Origin: Sphingopyxis sp. LK2115
GTDB taxonomy: Bacteria; Pseudomonadota; Alphaproteobacteria; Sphingomonadales; Sphingomonadaceae
Direction of reading: 5' to 3'
Assembly: GCF_014595975.1 (NCBI RefSeq)
Contig: NZ_JABWGQ010000036.1
Coordinates: 1 to 64,000 of the forward strand
Length of the DNA stretch: 64,000 nt
Part shown: positions 1 to 7,338 of the stretch, piece after piece
Layout: each line of letters begins with the position of its first letter
Position numbering within the stretch: position 1 is the stretch's first letter
The notes under the pieces: generated by a model
Databases searched by the model: none
What the model saw: only the letters and a program-made list of their open reading frames with translations
What the model was told of the DNA's origin: nothing
Position numbers and translations under genes: made by a program

Positions 1-48
1 TGCGCCTCAACCGAGGTCCGAGGGAAGTAGCCGCAATTACACGATGAC

Positions 49-2664
49 TCAATTGCCAAAGGTGCGCTGCCACCAGCCGCGGCGCGGCTCGCCGTCCGTT
101 GTTTCGCTGGCCTCGCCCGCGTCGGCGGCAACCGGTTCCGCCTCGGTTGCGGTCGCCGGTTCGCTGCTCGCTTCGGCGGCAACGGCCTTTTTCGCCCGGC
201 TCGCGCGCTTTTTGGCCGCGGGCTTGGCCGGTTCGGGTGCGGGCGCGGCGGCGACGGTTTCGGCGGGTTCCGGCGCGGCGTCGGCAACGACCGTCCCCGC
301 TTCGGCGGCATCGACCGCGGCCTTGGTCTTGCGCGGCGCGCGCTTGCGCTTTGGCTTTTCCTCGGCGGGCGGCGGTGCTTCTTCGGCAACGGGTGCGGCG
401 GCCTCGACCGCCTCTACCGGCGCAGCCTCCGCCGCGACGACCGCCTCTTCGCTGGCGTCGGCCGTATCGGCCTTCTTGCGAGCGCGTCCCCCGCGGCGGC
501 GGCGCGGTTTGGATTCGGCCTCGCCGGCCTCCATTGCGGGAGCGGCTTTGGCGGTTTCGGCGGCTTCGGCGGTTCCGGCCGGTGCGGCTTCGCCCGCCTC
601 CGAATCGACAGCTTGGGCGGTGTCGCCATCCTCGCCGCTTTCACCGCCGACCTCATTGCCTTCCTCGTCGCGGCGGCCGCGACGGCCACGGCGGCGGCGG
701 CGGCGACGCTTGCGGCCCTCTCCATCGCCGGGGGCTTCGTCGCGATCGCGCGAACGCGGACGCTCTTCGGCCGCTTCCTCTTCGTCTTCATCCTCCGCTT
801 CGGGGATGTCGTCCTCCTCATCCTCGATCGGTTCGATCGGCGCAAAGCTGCGGCGCTGGGTCGGCGGCGGACCGCCGACCTCGATCGCCATGCGCGCGCC
901 CTCGGTCTCGCCATCGGGCAGGATTTCGACGCGGACGCCGTAAAGCTCTTCGATTTCGTGCAGCTCGCGGCGCTTTTCGTTGAGGAGATAGAAGGTCGCC
1001 TCCTGGCTTGCACGCAGCGTGATCTTGCTGCCTTTGCCGCGCGCGGCTTCTTCCTCGATCAGGCGCAGCGCGCTGAGCCCCGCCGACGATGCGGTGCGCA
1101 CGAGCCCGGTGCCTTCGCAATGCGGGCACGGCCGCGTCGAGGCTTCGAGCACGCCGGTGCGCAGTCGCTGGCGGCTCATTTCCATCAGGCCAAAGCCCGA
1201 AATGCGGCCGACCTGAATACGCGCGCGGTCGTTCTTCAGCGCCTCTTTCATCGCGCGCTCGACCTTGCGGACGTTCGATCCATGATCCATGTCGATGAAG
1301 TCGATGACGATCAGCCCCGCCATATCGCGCAAACGCAGCTGGCGCGCGATCTCGGCTGCCGCTTCCAGGTTGGTGTTGAGCGCGGTCTGTTCGATATTAT
1401 GTTCGCGCGTCGAGCGGCCCGAGTTGATGTCGATCGACACCAGGGCCTCGGTCGGGTTGATCACCAGATAGCCGCCCGACTTCAGCTGCACGACCGGGTT
1501 GAGCATCCCGGCAAGCTGGTCCTCGACGCCATAGCGCTGATAGAGCGAGACAGGATCGGCATATTGTTTCACGCGCCGCGCGTGGCTTGGCATCAACAGT
1601 TTCATGAACTGTTTGGCCGCCTTGTACCCGTCGTCGCCCTCGACGAGCACTTCCTCGATGTCCTTGTGATAGATGTCGCGGATCGCGCGCTTGATGAGGT
1701 CGCTGTCCGAATGGATCAGCGCGGGCGCGCTCGACGCCAGCGTTTTTTCGCGAATCTCGTCCCACAGGCGGGCGAGATAGTCGAAGTCGCGCCTGATTTC
1801 GGTCTTGGTGCGGCTCATCCCCGCGGTGCGGACGATGCAACCCATCGTCGGCGGCAGGTTCATCTCGTCGATCATCGCCTTCAGCTTGCGGCGATCGGCG
1901 CCGTTCGAAATCTTGCGGCTGATCCCGCCGCCGTGCATCGTGTTGGGCATCAGCACGCAATAACGGCCGGCGAGCGACAGATAGGTGGTGAGCGCCGCGC
2001 CCTTGTTGCCGCGTTCTTCCTTGACGACCTGCACCAGCATCACCTGGCGGCGGCGGATGACGTCCTGGATCTTGTAACGGCGGCGGAGCGACATGCGGCT
2101 TTCGCCGTCCTCGTCGTCGTTGCGGCGCCCGCGCCCGCGGCCCCGGCCGCCCTTGCGTCCGTTCTGCCCCCGGCGCTTGCGGTCGCCGCGGCTATCCTTG
2201 TCCTCTTCGGCGCTCTCGTCACCGTCGGCATCGCCGTTTTCGCCGTCGTCCTCGCTTTCGCCGATCGTTTCGGGCGCCGGGGCATCGCCATTTTCGTCGT
2301 CATGCTCCTCGACGTCGGCGACATCGCCCTCCAGCTCGTCGAGATCGTCCTCGGCACGCTGCGCCGCGGCGGCGGCATGTTCGGCCTCTTCGCGCAACAG
2401 CGCGTCGCGGTCTTCTTTCGGAATCTGGTAATAATCGGGGTGGATTTCGCTGAACGCCAGGAAACCGTGGCGATTGCCGCCATATTCGACGAACGCCGCC
2501 TGCAGCGACGGTTCGACGCGGGTGACCTTGGCCAGATAGATATTGCCCTTGAGCTGCTTGTGCTCGGCGGACTCGAAATCAAACTCCTCGATGCGGTTTC
2601 CCTTGGTGACGGCGACCCGGGTTTCTTCCCGGTGCCGCGCGTCGATCAACATGCGCGTGGTCAT
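49..2664 (-). CDS. rne: Ribonuclease E/G (degradosome endoribonuclease)
   Basis: Single-strand-specific endoribonuclease for mRNA decay and rRNA processing, 871 residues from the ATG at 2664. The frame stays open further upstream, but MTTRMLIDA is the usual family start. The S1 RNA-binding domain (about 35-235) is split by an insertion near 81-190 that is first acidic, then rich in RG repeats. Catalytic Asp412 (SIDINSG) and Asp455 (VIDFID) and the zinc-link CPHC at 513-516 are present. After about residue 590 comes a low-complexity Ala/Glu/Lys/Arg tail ending in RRGWWQRTFGN. A C-terminal GWW motif is known from Caulobacter RNase E as the PNPase-binding site, so a PNPase contact is inferred here. 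The gene is transcribed away from the amidase gene at 3307. Confidence 0.97.
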   Translation of the reverse strand: MTTRMLIDARHREETRVAVTKGNRIEEFDFESAEHKQLKGNIYLAKVTRVEPSLQAAFVEYGGNRHGFLAFSEIHPDYYQIPKEDRDALLREEAEHAAAAAQRAEDDLDELEGDVADVEEHDDENGDAPAPETIGESEDDGENGDADGDESAEEDKDSRGDRKRRGQNGRKGGRGRGRGRRNDDEDGESRMSLRRRYKIQDVIRRRQVMLVQVVKEERGNKGAALTTYLSLAGRYCVLMPNTMHGGGISRKISNGADRRKLKAMIDEMNLPPTMGCIVRTAGMSRTKTEIRRDFDYLARLWDEIREKTLASSAPALIHSDSDLIKRAIRDIYHKDIEEVLVEGDDGYKAAKQFMKLLMPSHARRVKQYADPVSLYQRYGVEDQLAGMLNPVVQLKSGGYLVINPTEALVSIDINSGRSTREHNIEQTALNTNLEAAAEIARQLRLRDMAGLIVIDFIDMDHGSNVRKVERAMKEALKNDRARIQVGRISGFGLMEMSRQRLRTGVLEASTRPCPHCEGTGLVRTASSAGLSALRLIEEEAARGKGSKITLRASQEATFYLLNEKRRELHEIEELYGVRVEILPDGETEGARMAIEVGGPPPTQRRSFAPIEPIEDEEDDIPEAEDEDEEEAAEERPRSRDRDEAPGDGEGRKRRRRRRRGRRGRRDEEGNEVGGESGEDGDTAQAVDSEAGEAAPAGTAEAAETAKAAPAMEAGEAESKPRRRRGGRARKKADTADASEEAVVAAEAAPVEAVEAAAPVAEEAPPPAEEKPKRKRAPRKTKAAVDAAEAGTVVADAAPEPAETVAAAPAPEPAKPAAKKRASRAKKAVAAEASSEPATATEAEPVAADAGEASETTDGEPRRGWWQRTFGN

Positions 2665-3306
2665 TGGTAACACTCCAAGCGCGCCGCGGCGCGCCATCAA
2701 AAAATCCCGCAGATCCCCCTGGTGGAGGGCCGCGGCGGATAAGGGTGAAATGAAAAATATCGTTATTGCCGAAGGCGGCTTGCGTCCGGTCCTGGACGCG
2801 CATGCGGTCCTCCCGTCCGGCGAGCGGGGCAAAAGCGCCCGCGTCGGGATGGAAAGAGGGCATGGCAAGCCTCATGCGGCATCAACCTGTTACGGGGTGA
2901 GCGGGCGGGCAGGGCGGGCGATGAAGCGAACGCCCCGACTGTCCGGTCAACCGGGTGGACTGGCGGCAGGCGTGTCCGTTCCCGCATGTCCGGCGCCAAG
3001 GCGACCATGTTCCGCGAGTTTCGCGGACCAGGCCTTCCCCTCAAAAGGCCGGACGGCACCGGAAAGAACGCCGTCAGTGATGGGGTGCTAGCATCGGCGC
3101 GCGCCGACGGCAACCACAACCGCCCCCAAAGATAGGATCGCCGCCCACTGTTGCAACAATGTCATGCGCGCCCGATGCCGCCTTATGCTGAAAATGCGAT
3201 CACCGGATCGTCTTTAACGCAGCGTTCAGGCTTGTGAGCCGCCGAAATCCCCACCTTTTCGATTAAGCACTGGACCAACCGCCACGCCGGACGGCATAGA
3301 CGCGCC
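2665..3306. other. Intergenic region between rne and the amidase gene; candidate long rne leader
   Basis: No convincing gene was found in these 642 bases. On the minus strand a possible promoter, TTGCAA (3151-3156), a 16-base spacer and TATCTT (3129-3134), would give an rne 5' leader of roughly 450 bases. RNase E genes commonly have long autoregulatory leaders, so this is plausible, but neither hexamer is better than 4 of 6 to consensus. The short open frames on both strands lack a ribosome-binding site and any recognisable sequence. Confidence 0.4.
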
Positions 3307-4197
3307 ATGAGCATGTTCGCCCTTGTCGGCTTGATCATGACGCCGCCGATGACGGGTGGGGGTATCGATCGTCCGCGAACCGAGTTCGGCGCTGCGGTTG
3401 CATTTCGCGCGCAGCGGCCGGCCCGGCGCTACAGCGTCACCGTGCCGATCGGCAAGCCGAAGCCTGCGGTGCCGCTGCCGCGGATCGAAGGGCCGGCTGA
3501 CAAACGCCTGCCGCTTGTCGTGATCGACGCGGGGCATGGGGGGCACGATCCGGGCGCGATTTCGCCGCACAACGGCCGCCGCGAAAAGGACGTCACCCTG
3601 GCGATCGCGCGCGCGATCCGCGACGAGCTCGTCGCCTCGCGCCGCGTCCGCGTTGCGTTGACCCGCGACGACGACCGCTTTCTGGTGCTCGAGGAACGCT
3701 ATGGCATCGCCCGGCGGCTGAAGGCCGACCTGTTCATTTCGGTCCACGCCGACGCCGCGGAAAATCGCGAAGCGCACGGCGCGTCGGTCTATACCCTGTC
3801 CGAAGTCGCGTCCGACCGCGAGGCGGCGCGGCTCGCGGCGCGCGAGAACAAGGCGAATATCATCAACGGCGTCGACCTCGGCGCGCACGGCGACGATGTG
3901 TCGTCGATCCTCATCGACCTGACCCAGCGCGAAACGATGAATGCCGCGGCCGAGTTCGCCCGTCTGCTCCAGCGCGAGGCATCGGACGAGGTGCCGTTCC
4001 GCACCACCGCGCACCGCTTTGCCTCCTTCGTCGTGCTGAAAGCGCCCGACACGCCGTCGGTGCTGTTCGAAACGGGTTTCCTTTCGAACAAGGACGACGC
4101 CGCATTTCTCGCCTCGGCATCGGGGCGCAAGAAGGTTGCGCGCGGCGTGCGCCAGGCGGTGCAGATCCACTTCGCGCGGCGCATCGCCGCCGAATGA
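3307..4197 (+). CDS. N-acetylmuramoyl-L-alanine amidase (Amidase_3 family)
   Basis: Zinc amidase that cuts the bond between MurNAc and the stem peptide in peptidoglycan; AmiC-like. Of 296 residues the catalytic domain is about 68-290. Visible zinc ligands are His77 (DAGHGG), Glu93 (RREKDV) and His147 (SVHADA), with catalytic Glu255 (LFETGF). The N-terminus (MSMFALVGLIMT) is short and only weakly hydrophobic, so export depends on a poor signal or an earlier start that I do not see. No AMIN domain is present. In related genomes this gene usually directly precedes PBP1A; here a three-gene cassette separates them. Confidence 0.92.
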   Translation: MSMFALVGLIMTPPMTGGGIDRPRTEFGAAVAFRAQRPARRYSVTVPIGKPKPAVPLPRIEGPADKRLPLVVIDAGHGGHDPGAISPHNGRREKDVTLAIARAIRDELVASRRVRVALTRDDDRFLVLEERYGIARRLKADLFISVHADAAENREAHGASVYTLSEVASDREAARLAARENKANIINGVDLGAHGDDVSSILIDLTQRETMNAAAEFARLLQREASDEVPFRTTAHRFASFVVLKAPDTPSVLFETGFLSNKDDAAFLASASGRKKVARGVRQAVQIHFARRIAAE

Positions 4198-4215
4198 TCG
4201 CCGCAGGCAGCAAAT

Positions 4216-4235
4216 AAGTTAGTCTTGACTAACTT
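4216..4235. promoter_or_regulatory. Perfect palindrome upstream of the lactone oxidase operon, probable TetR operator
   Basis: AAGTTAGTC-tt-GACTAACTT: two 9-base arms, all nine pairs matching, around a 2-base centre. It lies 18 bases after the amidase stop and 42 bases before the ATG at 4278. It contains TTGACT (4225-4230), a good -35 hexamer, so binding here would block polymerase; no strong -10 follows at 16-18 bases. The operon it heads ends with its own TetR gene (6670-7326), so autoregulation by that protein is the simplest reading. Confidence 0.65.
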
Positions 4236-4277
4236 TCGACGCGGCGGCAGCCTTGCCGCGAGCGAAGGAGGGCGGGC

Positions 4278-5531
4278 ATGGCGTGGAGCAACTGGTCGGG
4301 CAGTGTCAGCGCGCGCGCCGCGATCGCGCGGCCGCAAAGCGAGGATGAACTTGCGGCGCTCGTCCGCGATGCGCACCGCCTGCGCGTCGCGGGGGCAGGG
4401 CACAGTTTCATGCCGCTGTGCGAATCGGACGAGCTGATCGTCAGCCTTGATGCCATGGCGGGCGAACTCAGCGTGGCGCCCGATCGCCAGACCGCCCGAA
4501 TCCCGGCGGGCTGGAGCATCCGGCGGCTGACCGCGGCGCTTTGGGATCATGGGCTCGCGCTCGCCAATCAGGGCGACGTCAATCCGCAGTCGCTCGCGGG
4601 TGCGATGGCGACGGGCACCCACGGCACCGGCGTCGACCTTGGCTCGCTGTCGACCTTTGCACGCGGCTTCCGCTTCGTCGATGCGGCGGGCGAGGTGCAT
4701 TGGTGCGACGCCCAAACCAACGCCGATCTCTATCAGGCGCAGCGCCTGTCGCTCGGCCTGTTCGGCGTTGTGACCGAAATCGACGTTGCGGTCGTCCCTG
4801 CCTTTCACCTTGCCGAACGCATCGAAAAACGACCCTGGGCAGAGGTGCGCGAAAGCTATGACGAGCTGGCGCGCCAGCACCGCCACGTCGAATTCTGGTT
4901 CTTTCCGCACAGCGACCAGCTGATCGTAAAAACGCTCGACCCGTGCGACCCATGCGATCCGCCGCCGACGACGACCGACATGGAGGAAGCAACCTTCCGC
5001 CGCATCCTCAATGCATCCGCGCGCCTGCCTTTCCTCACGCCCATGCTTCAGCGGCTGATGATGAAAAGCCCCATTTCGGGTCGCCGTCGCGGACCGGCGC
5101 ACGCCATTTTCCCGTCCGACCGCACGATCCGTTTCGAGGAGATGGAATATGAAATGCCGCGCGCCGCGGGGCTGGAGACGCTTGCCGAGCTTGTCGGCTG
5201 GATTCGCAGGAAAGGCCTGCCCGTCGCCTTTCCCTTTGAATATCGTGTCGTCGCCGCCGACGACATCTGGATGAGCCCGATGAATGCGGGGCCGGTGGCC
5301 GCCATTTCGATGCACCAATATGCGAAGATGCCGTGGCAAAATCTGTTTGCGGAGGCCGAGGCGATTTTCCGCAGCCATGGCGGCCGTCCGCACTGGGCGA
5401 AACGCCACGGCCTGACCCGCGCCGACGTCGCCGCCCTTTATCCGATGGCGCCGCGCTACATTGCAGTCCGCCGCGCCGCCGACCCGGCAGGCAAGTTCCT
5501 GAACCCCCATCTCGAAAGCCTTTTCGCATGA
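4278..5531 (+). CDS. FAD-linked oxidase, D-arabinono-1,4-lactone oxidase / aldonolactone oxidoreductase family
   Basis: 417-residue VAO-type flavoprotein. The N-terminal FAD-binding domain has AGAGHSF at 38-44, where His42 is in the position used for covalent FAD attachment in this family, and GAMATGTHGTG near 107-117. The C-terminal half is the ALO domain, ending in the typical DPAGKFLNPHL. Family members oxidise sugar lactones or polyols with O2; the true substrate cannot be told from sequence. A cysteine-containing DPCDPCDPPP stretch near 220 is unusual. The start is fixed by AAGGAG at 4265-4270, 7 bases before the ATG. The stop overlaps the next start (ATGA), so it is translationally coupled to the PLP enzyme. 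Confidence 0.88.
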   Translation: MAWSNWSGSVSARAAIARPQSEDELAALVRDAHRLRVAGAGHSFMPLCESDELIVSLDAMAGELSVAPDRQTARIPAGWSIRRLTAALWDHGLALANQGDVNPQSLAGAMATGTHGTGVDLGSLSTFARGFRFVDAAGEVHWCDAQTNADLYQAQRLSLGLFGVVTEIDVAVVPAFHLAERIEKRPWAEVRESYDELARQHRHVEFWFFPHSDQLIVKTLDPCDPCDPPPTTTDMEEATFRRILNASARLPFLTPMLQRLMMKSPISGRRRGPAHAIFPSDRTIRFEEMEYEMPRAAGLETLAELVGWIRRKGLPVAFPFEYRVVAADDIWMSPMNAGPVAAISMHQYAKMPWQNLFAEAEAIFRSHGGRPHWAKRHGLTRADVAALYPMAPRYIAVRRAADPAGKFLNPHLESLFA

Positions 5532-6673
5532 CCAGCGACCGCATCCTCCACGACGCGCTGATCGGTCGGCAGGGAAGCCGCGCCGACCTCAACACCCCGG
5601 TGCTGATCCTCGACCAGGGCGCGCTCGACCGCAACATCGCGCGCATGGCGGCACTCACCAAGGCGGCGGGCGTCGCGCTCCGCCCCCACGCCAAGACGCA
5701 CAAGAGCATCGCCATCGCGCGCCGTCAGCTCGATGCGGGCGCGGTCGGCGTCTGCTGCGCCAAGATCGGCGAGGCAGAGGTGCTGGCGGGCGGCGGCATC
5801 ACCGGCATCCTCATCACCTCGCCCGTCGCCGCGCCCGCTGCGATCGCGCGTCTCGCGACGCTTGCGGGGCGTGCCGAGGGTCTGATGGCGGTCGTCGATC
5901 ATCCGGCGGTCGCCGCGCGGCTGGACGCGGCGCTCGCGGCCGAAGGCGCGCGGCTCGACGTCATCATCGACATCGACCCCGGCATCGCGCGCACCGGTGT
6001 GGCGTCGGCCGAATCGGCGGTCGCGCTGGCGCGGACGATCGAGGCGCTGCCGACGCTGACCTATTGCGGCGTGCAATTCTATTGCGGGTCGCAGCAGCAT
6101 ATCGAAAGCTATGCCGAACGCCGCGCGGCGATCATCGAGCGGACGGACTATTTGCGGGACGTCATTGCTGCGCTCGCTGCCGCCGGTTTTGCGCCATCCA
6201 TCGTCACCGGGTCGGGCACGGGCACGCACCGCATCGACCTCGACCTCGGCGTCTTCACCGAGCTTCAGGCGGGCAGCTATGTCTTCATGGACAAGCAATA
6301 TCTCGATTGCGAACTGGCCGAGGGCGAGGCCGCGCCGTTCGAGGTGGCGCTTGCGGTCGATGCGCGCGTGGTCAGCGCCAACCACGGCGGCCTCGTCACG
6401 ATCGACGCGGGGTTCAAGTCGCTGTCGACCGACGGCGGCGTCGCGGTTGTGCGGCGCGGTGCGCCCGAAACCGCCTTTTTCGCCTTCATGGGCGACGAAC
6501 ATGCGGCGCTGATCGCCCCCGGCATCGGCGACACACTGCGCCCCGGCGATCCGGTCAGCCTGACGGTTCCGCACTGCGACCCGACCGTCAATCTCTACGA
6601 CCATTATCATGTCGTCGCGGGCGACACGCTGATCGACATCTGGCCGGTCAGCGCGCGCGGCTGCGCCCGATGA
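5528..6673 (+). CDS. D-threonine aldolase / D-serine dehydratase-like PLP enzyme (alanine racemase N-terminal fold)
   Basis: 381-residue fold-type III PLP enzyme. RPHAKTHK at 52-59 carries the PLP lysine (most likely Lys56). The C-terminal D-ser_dehydrat domain ends with PHCDPTVNLYDHY, whose His349 and Cys350 match the metal-binding His/Cys of this family. Members split D-3-hydroxy amino acids (D-threonine, D-phenylserine) to glycine plus an aldehyde, or dehydrate D-serine. The start is the ATG in the ATGA overlap with the upstream oxidase; the frame stays open further upstream but that part overlaps the oxidase gene. Its stop also overlaps the TetR start as ATGA, so three genes form one coupled unit. 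Confidence 0.88.
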   Translation: MTSDRILHDALIGRQGSRADLNTPVLILDQGALDRNIARMAALTKAAGVALRPHAKTHKSIAIARRQLDAGAVGVCCAKIGEAEVLAGGGITGILITSPVAAPAAIARLATLAGRAEGLMAVVDHPAVAARLDAALAAEGARLDVIIDIDPGIARTGVASAESAVALARTIEALPTLTYCGVQFYCGSQQHIESYAERRAAIIERTDYLRDVIAALAAAGFAPSIVTGSGTGTHRIDLDLGVFTELQAGSYVFMDKQYLDCELAEGEAAPFEVALAVDARVVSANHGGLVTIDAGFKSLSTDGGVAVVRRGAPETAFFAFMGDEHAALIAPGIGDTLRPGDPVSLTVPHCDPTVNLYDHYHVVAGDTLIDIWPVSARGCAR

Positions 6674-7326
6674 CGACGCGGCCCGCGCCCAAACAGGCGC
6701 GCGCGCAGCAGACGCGCGACCGCCTGCTCGACGTTGCGGGAGGCTTGCTTGCCGAGGTCGGGCTGGAGCGGATTTCGACCAATTTGATTGCCGCGCGCGC
6801 AGGGGTCAGCCCGCCTGCGCTCTATCGCTATTTCGCCGACAAATATGCGGTGCTGGAGGCGCTGGGGCACCGGCTGATGGACCGGCAGAATGCTGTGCTC
6901 GATCGCTGGATTGGCCGTCACGCGCCCGGCGGGATCGCGGCGATGGCGGACCATATCGGCGACCTGCTCGCTGCCAACGCCGCGATAACGCGCGCCGAAC
7001 CGGGGGCAGTGTGGATATTGCGCGCGCTCCATGCTTCGCCGCAGCTCGTCCATGTCCGGATCGAATCGCACCGTGCGGTGACCGACCGCCTCGCCGCCGC
7101 CTGCGCGCCGTATCTGCCGCACCTCGATCCGGCGATCCTCTGGGCGCGGCTGCGCCTTGCGGTCGAGATCGGCTTTGCCGCCGACGAAATGCTCCATGAG
7201 GAGGATCGCATTGCCGCCGAGCGGTTGTTTGCCGATGTCGCGGCGCTGCTGCGCGCCGCGCTTCTCGATGTCGATGCGCCGCTCCCCGCCGCAACGATGC
7301 TTCCCTTTCGGCGATCCACGCTTTAG
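6670..7326 (+). CDS. TetR family transcriptional regulator
   Basis: 218 residues with an N-terminal helix-turn-helix at about 35-62 (ISTNLIAARAGVSPPALYRYFADKY would be the recognition unit; only its ends, ISTNLI and YRYFADKY, are needed to see it). The C-terminal ligand-binding domain is not assignable to a subfamily. It is the last gene of a three-gene ATGA-coupled cassette and probably binds the palindrome at 4216-4235 in front of that cassette. Only 12 bases separate its stop from the PBP1A start, so PBP1A may be partly co-transcribed with it. Confidence 0.88.
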   Translation: MTTRPAPKQARAQQTRDRLLDVAGGLLAEVGLERISTNLIAARAGVSPPALYRYFADKYAVLEALGHRLMDRQNAVLDRWIGRHAPGGIAAMADHIGDLLAANAAITRAEPGAVWILRALHASPQLVHVRIESHRAVTDRLAAACAPYLPHLDPAILWARLRLAVEIGFAADEMLHEEDRIAAERLFADVAALLRAALLDVDAPLPAATMLPFRRSTL

Positions 7327-7338
7327 AGGCGGGGGCCT

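Noticed and set aside
613-2670. A 685-codon plus-strand frame over rne
   Set aside because: Antisense to the highly recognisable rne gene; Arg/Ala/Val-rich shadow.
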